Assembly: GCF_018119395.1 (NCBI RefSeq)
Contig: NZ_JAGPWD010000022.1
Coordinates: 1 to 64,000, forward strand
Length of the DNA stretch: 64,000 bases
Origin: Massilia sp. ZL223
GTDB lineage: Bacteria > Pseudomonadota > Gammaproteobacteria > Burkholderiales > Burkholderiaceae_D
Direction of reading: 5' to 3'
Shown here: piece after piece, positions 52,237 through 59,637 of the stretch
Position numbering within the stretch: the first letter of the stretch is position 1
How the letters are laid out: every line of letters starts with the position of its first letter
The notes under the pieces: model-generated
Told to the model about the DNA's origin: nothing
The model's database searches: none
What the model saw: the letters and a program-made list of their open reading frames with translations, nothing else
Position numbers and translations under genes: made by a program

Positions 52237-53634
52237 TTAATCGCCCTGGTAGATGGCGAGGTTACCGCTGTAATTGCCAAACTTGGTGTACTGGCCGATC
52301 CAGGTCAGGCGAATCGCGCCGATAGGACCGTTACGCTGCTTGCCGATAATGATCTCGGCGGTTCCTTTGTCGGGCGAGTCCGGGTTGTAGACCTCGTCGC
52401 GATACAGGAAGATGATCACGTCCGCATCCTGTTCGATAGCGCCGGATTCGCGCAAGTCGGACATGACGGGACGTTTGTTGGGGCGTTGTTCCAGCGAGCG
52501 GTTCAGCTGGGACAGCGCGATGACCGGGCAATGCAATTCCTTGGCCAGGCCCTTGAGCGAACGCGAAATCTCCGAGATCTCGGAGGCGCGGTTGTCGCCC
52601 GGCTGGCTGCCCTGCATCAGCTGCAGGTAGTCGACGATGATGAGGCCCAGTTTGCCGCATTGGCGGGCCAGGCGGCGCGCGCGTGCGCGCATCTCGATCG
52701 GGTTCAGCGCCGGCGTCTCGTCGATGTAGAGCTGGGCGTCGTTCATCTTCTGGATGGCGTGCGTCAGGCGGGGCCAGTCCTCGTCGTTCAGGCGGCCGGT
52801 ACGCAGGCGGTGCTGGTCGAGCTGGCCGACCGAGCCCAGCATACGCATGGCCAGCTGGGCGCCGCCCATTTCCATGGAAAACACGGCGACAGGCAGGCCC
52901 GCTTCGATGGCGACGTTCTCGCCGATGTTGACCGAGAACGCGGTCTTGCCCATCGACGGACGGCCGGCCACGATGACCAGGTCGCCCGGCTGCAGGCCGG
53001 AAGTCATGCGGTCGAGGTCGATGAAGCCGGTCGGCACGCCGGTGATCTCGCCCTGGTTCTCGCGCGAATACAGTTCGTCGATGCGCTCCACCACCTGGGT
53101 CAGCAGCGGCTGCACCGCGGTCCAGCCCTGGGCGCCGCGGGCGCCCTGCTCCGCGATCGCGAAGATCTTGGACTCGGCCTCGTCGAGCATCTGCTTGACT
53201 TCCTTGCCTTGCGGATTGAAGGCATTGCCGGAGATCTCGTCGGCGACGGTGATGAGCTTGCGCAGGATGCCGCGGTCGCGCACGATCTCGGCGTAGCGGC
53301 GGATGTTGGCCGCCGACGGCGTGTTCTGCGCCATCGCGTTCAGGTATTGCAGTCCGCCCACTTCCTCGGCCTTGCCGAGCTGGTTGCAGGCCTCGTAGAC
53401 CGTGATCACGTCCGCCGGCTTGCCCGAGTTGATCAGGCGGATCATCTGTTCGAAGATGATGCGGTGGTCGTAGCGGTAGAAGTCGTCCGCATGCATGAAA
53501 TCGGCAATGCGGTCCCAGGCCGCGTTATCGCGCAGCAGGCCGCCGATGACGGACTGTTCTGCTTCGATGGAGTGCGGCGGGATGCGCAGGGATTCGATTT
53601 GCGGATCGGCGGGTGCGGAATTCATGGGCGGCAT
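52237..53634 (-). CDS. dnaB: replicative DNA helicase
   Basis: A 465-residue hexameric replicative helicase. The N-terminal collar domain opens IPPHSIEAEQSVIGGLLRD. The RecA-like motor has Walker A AGRPSMGKTAFS, LIIVDYLQLMQ (Walker B), SRSLKGLAKELHCPVIALSQ and the DLRESGAIEQDADVI arginine-finger region. There is no intein. Two starts are possible: ATG 53634 (MPPMNSAP) and ATG 53625 (MNSAP); GGAG lies upstream of the first. It follows rplI in the ribosomal block but is separated from it by a strong terminator, so it has its own promoter. Confidence 0.97.
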   Translation of the reverse strand: MPPMNSAPADPQIESLRIPPHSIEAEQSVIGGLLRDNAAWDRIADFMHADDFYRYDHRIIFEQMIRLINSGKPADVITVYEACNQLGKAEEVGGLQYLNAMAQNTPSAANIRRYAEIVRDRGILRKLITVADEISGNAFNPQGKEVKQMLDEAESKIFAIAEQGARGAQGWTAVQPLLTQVVERIDELYSRENQGEITGVPTGFIDLDRMTSGLQPGDLVIVAGRPSMGKTAFSVNIGENVAIEAGLPVAVFSMEMGGAQLAMRMLGSVGQLDQHRLRTGRLNDEDWPRLTHAIQKMNDAQLYIDETPALNPIEMRARARRLARQCGKLGLIIVDYLQLMQGSQPGDNRASEISEISRSLKGLAKELHCPVIALSQLNRSLEQRPNKRPVMSDLRESGAIEQDADVIIFLYRDEVYNPDSPDKGTAEIIIGKQRNGPIGAIRLTWIGQYTKFGNYSGNLAIYQGD

Positions 53635-53683
53635 TATACCTGCTCCGGTCACGCGGCTGAAATAATTGGTGAATCTTGCCAAT

Positions 53684-53714
53684 AAAAAAAGCCGGGCGAA
53701 CCCGGCTTTTTTCT
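53684..53714 (-). terminator. intrinsic terminator after rplI
   Basis: AGCCGGG-CGAA/TTCG-CCCGGCT stem flanked by T-rich tracts on both strands, between rplI and dnaB. It ends the rpsF-priB-rpsR-rplI transcript. Confidence 0.92.
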
Positions 53715-53730
53715 TTTATACAACAACAGC

Positions 53731-54183
53731 TTAGGCTGCTTCGCCCACGACGGCGATGGTGATCTCCGAGACCACATCGGTGTGCAGGGCGACGGCCACC
53801 GGGAATTCGCCGGTGGTCTTCAGCGGGCCGGTCGGCAGGCGAACCTGCGACTTCTCGACCGGGAAGCCTTGCTTGCTCAGAGCTTCGGCGATGTCGAAGT
53901 TGGTGACCGAACCGAACAGACGGCCGTCCACGCCCGCCTTCTGGGCGATGGTGACGGTCATGCCGCTCAGCTTGTCGCCTTGCGCCTGGGCAGCAGCCAG
54001 CTTTTCAGCGGCGGCTTTTTCCAGTTCGGCGCGCTTGGCTTCGAACTCGGCCACAGCCGACTGGGTCGCGCGGCGTGCCATCTTTTGCGGGATCAGGAAG
54101 TTACGTGCGTAACCGTCCTTGACTTTGACGACGTCGCCCAGGTTGCCGACGTTGACTACTTTTTCCAACAGAATAACTTGCAT
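53731..54183 (-). CDS. rplI: 50S ribosomal protein L9
   Basis: A 150-residue L9, full length. The N-terminal domain begins [20 protein letters not shown] with the signature [14 protein letters not shown] long connecting helix ([20 protein letters not shown]-like, residues about 45-75) leads to the C-terminal domain ([14 protein letters not shown]). It binds 23S rRNA and helps keep reading frame. It is the last gene of the rpsF operon. Confidence 0.98.
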   Translation of the reverse strand: MQVILLEKVVNVGNLGDVVKVKDGYARNFLIPQKMARRATQSAVAEFEAKRAELEKAAAEKLAAAQAQGDKLSGMTVTIAQKAGVDGRLFGSVTNFDIAEALSKQGFPVEKSQVRLPTGPLKTTGEFPVAVALHTDVVSEITIAVVGEAA

Positions 54184-54221
54184 GTTTTATCTCCAGGATA
54201 TCTGACTGTCGTGGCCGACGA

Positions 54222-54512
54222 TTAGGCGTTGTGCAGGTCGGTGTACGGCAGCAGCGCGAGGTAGCGTGCGCGCTTGATCGCGGTGTCGACCTGGCGCTGG
54301 TAGTGCGCCTTGGTGCCGGTCAGGCGTGCCGGCATGATCTTGCCGTTTTCCTGGACGAAGTCCTTCAGGGTGTCGACGTCCTTGTAGTCCACCTGTTCCA
54401 CGCCGGCGGCGGTGAAGCGGCAGAACTTCTTGCGCTTGAACAGCGGGTTCTGCTGTTTGCGCTTGAGTTTTTCTTTAGCTTTGTTTTTGTCGAACTTTTT
54501 ACCGAATGCCAT
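54222..54512 (-). CDS. rpsR: 30S ribosomal protein S18
   Basis: A 96-residue S18 with the conserved core [39 protein letters not shown] and [15 protein letters not shown]. The N-terminus is longer and more Lys-rich than in E. coli (about 20 extra residues), as is usual in Burkholderiales. It partners S6 in the platform of the small subunit, and the gene sits between priB and rplI. Confidence 0.97.
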   Translation of the reverse strand: MAFGKKFDKNKAKEKLKRKQQNPLFKRKKFCRFTAAGVEQVDYKDVDTLKDFVQENGKIMPARLTGTKAHYQRQVDTAIKRARYLALLPYTDLHNA

Positions 54513-54542
54513 TTTGAGGCTCCTGTATCTATCTAGTGCCGC

Positions 54543-54833
54543 TTAGGCGGCTTGAAAATCAATGATGTGAAACACCAGGGCTTTGCTGTTGCGGTTTTTC
54601 TTTGCGAGGAATCCGCTGAAACGGTAGCTGGCGCCGAGTTCCGCGCTGCCGAACCTGCCCGAGATCTCACCCGCGGCGAAGGCGGGGATCTCGAACTCGA
54701 CCTGCCTTGCGACGCCGGCCTCTTCCTGCTGCCCACTGTGCATCAGGATGGCGGACACGATGGGTACGCCGGCCGGGGTGTAGCGCAGGACATCACGCTC
54801 GGCGATGGTCGCTTCGAGCTCGAGCTGGTTCAC
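54543..54833 (-). CDS. priB: primosomal replication protein N (PriB)
   Basis: A 96-residue single OB-fold, single-strand DNA-binding protein of the PriA restart primosome. LRYTPAGVPIVSAILMHS and FEIPAFAAGEISGRF are family hallmarks. It ends near LVFHIIDFQAA, slightly short of E. coli PriB. The position between rpsF and rpsR is conserved in Beta- and Gammaproteobacteria and confirms the call. Confidence 0.94.
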   Translation of the reverse strand: MNQLELEATIAERDVLRYTPAGVPIVSAILMHSGQQEEAGVARQVEFEIPAFAAGEISGRFGSAELGASYRFSGFLAKKNRNSKALVFHIIDFQAA

Positions 54834-54867
54834 TAATTCCGTTTACTACGAATTCCTGGAGAAAAAC

Positions 54868-55254
54868 TTAGGCAGCTGCGGCCGGGGCAGCGGCTGCTGC
54901 TTCTGCGCGGTGGCTCTTGGCTGCGTCTTCGCGCTGGACCGACTTCATCATCGGCGACGGTGCGGTTTCAGCTTTCTTCATCTTAACGGTCAGATGACGC
55001 AGGACAGCATCATTGAATTTGAATGCGGTTTCCAGCTCGACCAGGGTCTCGTTGTCGCACTCGATGTTCATGCAGATGTAGTGAGCCTTCGGCAGCTTCT
55101 GGATCTGGTAAGCCATCTGGCGACGGCCCCAGTCTTCCACGCGATGGATGTTACCGCCGCGGCTGGTCACCGTGGTCTTGTAACGCTCGATCATCGCCGG
55201 AACTTGTTCGCTCTGGTCCGGGTGGACGATAAAAACGATTTCATAATGACGCAT
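54868..55254 (-). CDS. rpsF: 30S ribosomal protein S6
   Basis: A 128-residue S6: [48 protein letters not shown] and [15 protein letters not shown]. The C-terminal tail is Ala-rich ([11 protein letters not shown]), not the Glu tail of E. coli that RimK modifies. Start ATG 55254 follows AAGGAGTG. It is the first gene of the operon. Confidence 0.98.
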   Translation of the reverse strand: MRHYEIVFIVHPDQSEQVPAMIERYKTTVTSRGGNIHRVEDWGRRQMAYQIQKLPKAHYICMNIECDNETLVELETAFKFNDAVLRHLTVKMKKAETAPSPMMKSVQREDAAKSHRAEAAAAAPAAAA

Positions 55255-55428
55255 GCAACACTCCTTGAGGACGTTTAAACAAATGCCCACCTCGGCGTCA
55301 AGACGAGTGTGGGAAGGGAAAGCCTGCTATGGTAACACGTGCACAAGCCGCAGGCAACCGGTCGGTCCCGGATGCCTTCGCTTTTCCCACGCCCGTGCGA
55401 AAAGATGGCTGCTGCATAATATGCAAGA

Positions 55429-55444
55429 ATGTGAATTCTCACAT
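55429..55444. promoter_or_regulatory. 16-bp near-palindrome upstream of small secreted peptide gene
   Basis: ATGTGA-ATTC-TCACAT has 6-bp perfect arms around four bases. It resembles a CRP site but the spacer is four, not six, bases, so a CRP call is not justified. It could bind another dimeric regulator. Confidence 0.35.
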
Positions 55445-55478
55445 CATTTTTGTTTCATGTGCGGTGCTAGCATGTCCT

Positions 55479-55498
55479 GGCTGAACACAAGTTCAGCC
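55479..55498 (+). other. hairpin in the 5' leader of the small secreted peptide gene
   Basis: GGCTGAAC-ACAA-GTTCAGCC is a perfect 8-bp stem. It is bracketed by CATGTC (55471-55476) and GACATG (55507-55512), which could extend it. It lies 35 bp before the start codon and could shape translation. Confidence 0.5.
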
Positions 55499-55533
55499 TA
55501 AGAAACGACATGTCGCACACACCTGGAGACAAT

Positions 55534-55749
55534 ATGAAACTGAAGAAACTGTACGTTGCAGTATTGGCGATCACGGTATCCGCAGCGGCCTACGCCTGGC
55601 CCTCGAGCACCTGGACCCGGGTTTATTATTCGGACTCCACCATGACCACCCAGGTCGGTTCGCAGACCTTCACTTGCCGCGGCTACATGATCACCACCGG
55701 CCAGCAGACCGCATACTTCGACTACACCGAAGAAGGCTGCGAGTGGTAA
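55534..55749 (+). CDS. small secreted protein, DUF6289-like
   Basis: A 71-residue pre-protein. Residues 1-22 are a signal peptide (MKLKKLYVAVLAITVSAAAY, then AW). The mature part is about 49 residues with two Cys, in FTCRGYMITTGQQT and EEGCEW, that could form one disulphide. TRVYYSDSTMTTQVGSQTF then T-C-x-G is the pattern I associate with DUF6289 peptides, for which no function is known to me. Start ATG 55534 follows CTGGAGAC. It stands alone between rpsF and lexA, with a structured leader. Confidence 0.7.
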   Translation: MKLKKLYVAVLAITVSAAAYAWPSSTWTRVYYSDSTMTTQVGSQTFTCRGYMITTGQQTAYFDYTEEGCEW

Positions 55750-55870
55750 GCTGAGGCTTCGTACCCGGCGGCCAGGGCAGCCGGGCGCGCGGGAGCGGTG
55801 CGCGTGGAAAAAACCAACGCGGCCGCTCCCGCCCTAAAAATATTCCTGTTTTCCCTTGCGTCTTGCGAAA

Positions 55871-55890
55871 TACTGTATAAAAATACAGTC
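55871..55890 (+). promoter_or_regulatory. SOS box (LexA operator) upstream of lexA
   Basis: TACTGTATAAAAATACAGTC contains CTGT-N8-ACAG with AT-rich centre, matching the consensus LexA box. It is 29 bp before the lexA start, consistent with autoregulation. Confidence 0.95.
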
Positions 55891-55918
55891 TGGTCCTACA
55901 ACTATCCAGCCGCACGAC

Positions 55919-56551
55919 ATGCTCAAGCTCACTGCAAGGCAAGAACAGATCCTGAACCTGATCAGGGAAGCGATCGACAACACCGGGTTCCCGCCGACCC
56001 GCGCCGAAATCGCGGCGGAACTGGGCTTCAAGTCGGCCAACGCCGCCGAGGAGCACCTGCAGGCCCTGGCGCGCAAAGGCGCGATCGAGATTTCGCCGGG
56101 CACTTCGCGCGGAATCCGCCTGGTCGGCGCCAGCGTCGAACAGATCCCCATGCCGCCGCCTGCGCTCATGATGTCCCTGCCCCTGGTCGGCCGCGTGGCC
56201 GCCGGTTCGCCCATCCTGGCCCAGGAACACGTGGAAGCCACCTACAGCGTCGACGCCGCCATGTTCTCGGCGCGGCCGGACTTCCTGCTGAAGGTCAAGG
56301 GGTGGTCGATGCGCGATGCGGGCATCTGCGACGGCGACTTCCTGGCGGTCAAGAAGATCGACAGCGCCAAGAACGGCCAGATCGTCGTGGCCCGCCTCGG
56401 TGAAGAAGTCACCGTCAAGCGCTACCGCAAGACGGGCGAGACCGTCGAGCTGCTGCCGGAGAATCCGGATTTCAAGGTGATTCGCGTGGAGCCGGGCGAC
56501 GAGTTCGCGCTCGAGGGCCTGGCGGTTGGCTTGATGCGTAGCTGGCACTGA
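55919..56551 (+). CDS. lexA: SOS repressor LexA
   Basis: A 210-residue repressor-protease that shuts off DNA-damage genes until RecA filaments trigger its self-cleavage. The winged helix domain is residues 1-70, with the recognition helix in [20 protein letters not shown]. The cleavage site is Ala95-Gly96 in GRVAAGSP. Catalytic Ser130 is in [11 protein letters not shown] and Lys167 in VTVKRY. GWSMRD replaces the common GMSMRD, a conservative change near the Ser. ATG 55919 is preferred over an upstream in-frame start because it agrees with the family N-terminus and lies behind the SOS box. Confidence 0.97.
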   Translation: MLKLTARQEQILNLIREAIDNTGFPPTRAEIAAELGFKSANAAEEHLQALARKGAIEISPGTSRGIRLVGASVEQIPMPPPALMMSLPLVGRVAAGSPILAQEHVEATYSVDAAMFSARPDFLLKVKGWSMRDAGICDGDFLAVKKIDSAKNGQIVVARLGEEVTVKRYRKTGETVELLPENPDFKVIRVEPGDEFALEGLAVGLMRSWH

Positions 56552-56580
56552 TCGCGTCGGCTGCGATAACACTGCCCTGC

Positions 56581-56615
56581 AAACTTGGGTCCCGGCGGGG
56601 GCCGGGACCAAGTTT
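56581..56615. repeat. short palindrome related to the 29.8-kb REP-like element
   Basis: AAACTTGGGTCCCGGC pairs with GCCGGGACCAAGTTT (one-base bulge) across GGGG. The core CTTGGGT-CCCGGC resembles the arms at 29817-29904. It lies after lexA and may also act as a terminator. Confidence 0.7.
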
Positions 56616-56661
56616 CCCCGAGCAGCCGGAAACTTAACTCCGGCCCCTTCAGCTCCCCACC

Positions 56662-57363
56662 TTATTTATTCTGCTTGATCATCGCGTTGTGCTCCGACAC
56701 ATACGCCTCGGTCGCCGCACGCCAGGCCGCGAAGTCCGCGAGGATCAGCTTGGAACTCACCTTCGCTTCCTCCGCCAGGTTCTCGCGCACCCGCTCCAGG
56801 TGAGCGTGCGCCGCATCGGTCTCCTGCTTGTTCATCAGCTTGGCGATATCCGCCGGGATCTTCTTCGACAGCGGCGAGGATGCGTTCAGGTTCGTGACGA
56901 ACTTGTTGTAGCAGTTCTGCCAGGTCGCCACCGCGCCGCTGACGCGGTCGATTTCGTCATTCAGCTTCGACATCGCCGGAATGCGCGGCGCCGGGCAGCG
57001 GAATTCGCCCGATTTGAGTTCCGCGCCGTCGTACTCCCTGATCCAGTAATCGATCTCCGTGCGGCGCTTGACGCGCTGGTCCATCACGTCCAGCGAGGCG
57101 GCGGCGATCTTGTTGCCTTTCGCGGCCGCTTTCTTGAACAATTCCCTGGCCTTGGCTTCGTCCACCTGCCCCGCTTCGCCATACCAGTACATCTGGCCGA
57201 GCGCCTGCTGCGCTTCGACATTGCCGGCATTGGCGAGCTTGGTATAGGCCTGGAGGGCTTCGGGATAGGCTTTTTTGGCGAACAGGGCGTGGGCGTCGGC
57301 CAGCGGATCGGCGTGGGCCACGGAGCAGAACAGCAGACTTGCTACGACGAGAAAACGCTTCAT
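56662..57363 (-). CDS. secreted Sel1-repeat protein with C-x27-C domain
   Basis: A 233-residue exported protein. The signal peptide is residues 1-18 (VASLLFCSVAHA). Residues about 20-100 are two to three Sel1/TPR-like repeats (EALQAYTKLANAGNVEAQQA, LGQMYWYGEAGQVDEAKARE). Residues about 110-233 are the domain shared with the next three proteins: FRCPAPRIPAMSK, a second Cys exactly 28 residues on in WQNCYNKFV, then IPADIAKLMNKQETDAA and FAAWRAATEAYV. I do not recognise the domain. Start ATG 57363 is chosen for the signal peptide. It is the most diverged member of the local family. Confidence 0.75.
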   Translation of the reverse strand: MKRFLVVASLLFCSVAHADPLADAHALFAKKAYPEALQAYTKLANAGNVEAQQALGQMYWYGEAGQVDEAKARELFKKAAAKGNKIAAASLDVMDQRVKRRTEIDYWIREYDGAELKSGEFRCPAPRIPAMSKLNDEIDRVSGAVATWQNCYNKFVTNLNASSPLSKKIPADIAKLMNKQETDAAHAHLERVRENLAEEAKVSSKLILADFAAWRAATEAYVSEHNAMIKQNK

Positions 57364-57450
57364 GGGACGGTCGAGAGTGAGGGAATGCTGCATGGTAACG
57401 CGAATACTCCCTCAGCCTCAACCGCCCTTACAATCATTTAAGGCCGGCAT

Positions 57451-58062
57451 TCAAGGGCGCGTCGGCGGCGGCGCCTCGGAAGAACCCATGGTCGGCTGGG
57501 TGCGCGGGTATTGCTGCCCTTCCCGCTCCTGCGCGCGGCGCGAAGCGATGGCGCGCTCCATCATGCGTGCGCGGTGGTCGGCCATCACGAATTGCTCGGT
57601 GGCGTCGCGCCAGGCCTCGAAGCGGGCGGACACCTCCGCGGAGTTCTGCTGGGCTTGCGCAGCCAGGCTCGCGTGCACACGCTCGATGTGCGCGGCGGCC
57701 TGTTGCGCCTCCGCCGGAGTCAGCAGGCCGGCGACATCGGCCGGGATCCGGCTGCCTTGCGCCACGGTCTCGTTGAGCTTGGCGACAAAGCCGTTATAGC
57801 ATTGCTGCCACGCCTGGAAGGATTCGGAAACCGACTTGATCTGCGCCTTGGTCCTCGACAGCTCGGGAATCGCCGGCGCCGGGCAGTCGAAGCGCCCCGA
57901 CACCAGGTCTGCTCCCCTGTAGCCGCCGGTCCAGAAAGCGATGTCGGCGGCGCGCGCTTCACGCTGTTTCGCCACCTCCTGCGCATTGCCCGCGGACTGC
58001 AGGCCGCCGGCCATCGCCAGGCCCGATACACCCAACATCAAGACGCCCATGATTCGTTTCAT
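57451..58062 (-). CDS. secreted C-x27-C family protein A
   Basis: A 203-residue exported protein. The signal peptide (MKRIMGVLMLGVSGLAMAGG) is followed by a short linker and the shared domain: FDCPAPAIPELSRT, second Cys in WQQCYNGFVAKLNE, IPADVAGLLTPAEAQQAAAH, then a helical stretch and an acidic/Gln/Pro-rich tail. ATG 58062 has AGGGAGGA four bases upstream; ATG 58065 is one codon longer. It is about 60-65% similar by eye to the two proteins upstream. No function is known to me. Confidence 0.75.
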   Translation of the reverse strand: MKRIMGVLMLGVSGLAMAGGLQSAGNAQEVAKQREARAADIAFWTGGYRGADLVSGRFDCPAPAIPELSRTKAQIKSVSESFQAWQQCYNGFVAKLNETVAQGSRIPADVAGLLTPAEAQQAAAHIERVHASLAAQAQQNSAEVSARFEAWRDATEQFVMADHRARMMERAIASRRAQEREGQQYPRTQPTMGSSEAPPPTRP

Positions 58063-58143
58063 CATTCCTCCCTGTGGTGGTGCAAACATGCCGGCAAGCC
58101 GACGGTCACGCCCCTGGCATCCTCCAGAGGCGTGATGCAAGCC

Positions 58144-58761
58144 TCAACGGCGCCCCGGTCCCGGCATGGTCGCCGGCGACGGCACCGGCTGTGCGCCCGG
58201 CTGCGGGTAGCGCTGCGCTTCGCCTTCCTGCTGGCGGCGCGCCGCCATGTCGTATTCGAGCCTGCGCGCAGTGTTATCGGATTTGACGTAACGTTCCGTG
58301 GCGCCCTGCCAGGCGTCGTACTTGGCCATGACTTGCGAAGCATTCTGCTGGGCTTGCGCGATCAGGCCCTCGTGCACGCGGTCGACGTGGGCGGCGGCCT
58401 GTTGCGCTTCCTGCGGGGTCAGCAGTGCGGCGACATCGGCGGGAATGCGGCTGCCGCGCGACATGGTCTCGTTCAGGTTGGCAACGAAGCCGTTATAGCA
58501 CTGCTGCCAGGCCTGGTAGGAATCGGACACAGACTTGATCTGGGACTTGGTCTTCGACATGTCCGGGATGCTGGGGGCCGGGCAGCTGAACCGGCCCGAC
58601 ACCAGGTCTTCGCCCTTGTAACCGCTGGTCCAGAAGGCGATGTCGGCGGCGCGGGCCTCGCGCAGCTTCGCCGCTTCCTGGCCGTTGCCCGCGGACTGCA
58701 TGCCGCCTGCCATGGCGAGTCCGGATACACCTAACACCATGACACCAACGAGTCGTTTCAT
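58144..58761 (-). CDS. secreted C-x27-C family protein B (tandem duplicate)
   Basis: A 205-residue exported protein with signal peptide MKRLVGVMVLGVSGLAMAGG. FSCPAPSIPDMSKTKSQIK and WQQCYNGFVANLNET carry the Cys pair; IPADVAALLTPQEAQQAAAH and YDAWQGATERYVKSD follow. It is nearly identical to protein C next to it in both protein and DNA, including the GTGTAACAATTCTAGCCTAG upstream sequence, so the promoter was copied too. The ribosome site is GGGAGGAATC. The tails of the two copies differ most. Confidence 0.78.
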   Translation of the reverse strand: MKRLVGVMVLGVSGLAMAGGMQSAGNGQEAAKLREARAADIAFWTSGYKGEDLVSGRFSCPAPSIPDMSKTKSQIKSVSDSYQAWQQCYNGFVANLNETMSRGSRIPADVAALLTPQEAQQAAAHVDRVHEGLIAQAQQNASQVMAKYDAWQGATERYVKSDNTARRLEYDMAARRQQEGEAQRYPQPGAQPVPSPATMPGPGRR

Positions 58762-58828
58762 GATTCCTCCCATATTGTGGTGTAACAATTCTAGCCTAGC
58801 TGGTGATACAAGCAACCGATTCCCGCGC

Positions 58829-58852
58829 CACCCTGTCAAGATTGACAGGGTG
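58829..58852. other. 11-bp perfect inverted repeat between tandem paralogues
   Basis: CACCCTGTCAA and TTGACAGGGTG flank GA. It sits upstream of protein B and downstream of protein C. It could be an operator or a transcript hairpin; the equivalent region upstream of protein C lacks it. Confidence 0.5.
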
Positions 58853-58924
58853 CGCTTTCGGATTGCCGGCAGTGGGAAGCTTGCTGTCTGGCGACAGCGT
58901 TTGGAAGAGCTTGGTCACGAACAG

Positions 58925-58946
58925 CCGTGGCGCCGGCGCGCCACGG
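58925..58946 (-). terminator. hairpin after secreted protein C gene
   Basis: CCGTGGCGC and GCGCCACGG with loop CGGC, 11 bp past the stop of protein C. No T tract follows, so it is only terminator-like. Confidence 0.45.
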
Positions 58947-58956
58947 AGCCGATCAT

Positions 58957-59562
58957 TCAACGCCGGGACGGCGCAGGCGCGGTGCCCATGCCGGATCCGG
59001 GCTGGGGATAGCGCTGCGCCTCGCTTTCCTGCTGCTGGCGCGCAGACATCTCGTATTCCAGCTTGCGCGCAGTGCTGTCGGATTTGACGTAACGTTCGGT
59101 GGCGCCCTGCCAGGCGTCGTACCTGGCCATGACTTGCGAGGCATTCTGCTGGGCCTGGGCGATCAGGCCCTCGTGCACGCGGTCGACGTGGGCGACAGCC
59201 TGCTGCGCCTCCTGCGGGGTCAGCAGGGCCGCGACATCCGCGGGGATGCGGCTGCCGCGCGACAAGGTCTCGTTCAGGTTGGCGACGAAACCGTTATAGC
59301 ACTGCTGCCAGGCCTGGTAGGAGTCGGACACCGACTTGATCTGGGACTTGGTCTTCGACATGTCCGGGATGCTGGGCGCCGGGCAGCTGAAACGGCCCGA
59401 GACCAGGTCTTCGCCCTTGTAGCCACTGGTCCAGAACGCGATGTCGGCGGCGCGGGCCTCGCGCTGCTTCGCCGCGTCCTGCGCATTGCCGGCGGACTGC
59501 ATGCCGCCTGCCATGGCCAGTCCGGAGACACCTAACACCATGACGCCTACGAATCGTTTCAT
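58957..59562 (-). CDS. secreted C-x27-C family protein C (tandem duplicate)
   Basis: A 201-residue exported protein, sister of protein B: signal peptide MKRFVGVMVLGVSGLAMAGG, FSCPAPSIPDMSKTKSQIK, WQQCYNGFVANLNET, and YDAWQGATERYVKSD. Differences from B are concentrated in the last 40 residues (EYEMSARQQQESEAQ). The ribosome site is GGGAGGGATC. The mature domain is helical, has only the two invariant Cys and probably sits in the periplasm or is released. The function is unknown. Confidence 0.78.
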   Translation of the reverse strand: MKRFVGVMVLGVSGLAMAGGMQSAGNAQDAAKQREARAADIAFWTSGYKGEDLVSGRFSCPAPSIPDMSKTKSQIKSVSDSYQAWQQCYNGFVANLNETLSRGSRIPADVAALLTPQEAQQAVAHVDRVHEGLIAQAQQNASQVMARYDAWQGATERYVKSDSTARKLEYEMSARQQQESEAQRYPQPGSGMGTAPAPSRR

Positions 59563-59637
59563 GATCCCTCCCGTGTTGTGGTGTAACAATTCTAGCCTAG
59601 TTGGCAACACGGGCAACTAATTCGGCTTTCTCTCTGG

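Larger units (their letters stand above)
58144..59600. repeat. recent tandem gene duplication (proteins B and C)
   Basis: Two copies of about 640 bp (58144-58796 and 58957-59597) with near-identical DNA over the signal peptide, core domain and upstream 40 bp. The 5' flanks share GTGTAACAATTCTAGCCTAG. The unique 3' tails and the 160-bp spacer mark the edges. Confidence 0.85.

Noticed and set aside
55429-55444. CRP site upstream of the small secreted peptide gene
   Set aside because: The arms TGTGA/TCACA match but the spacer is four bases instead of six, so it was kept only as an unassigned palindrome.
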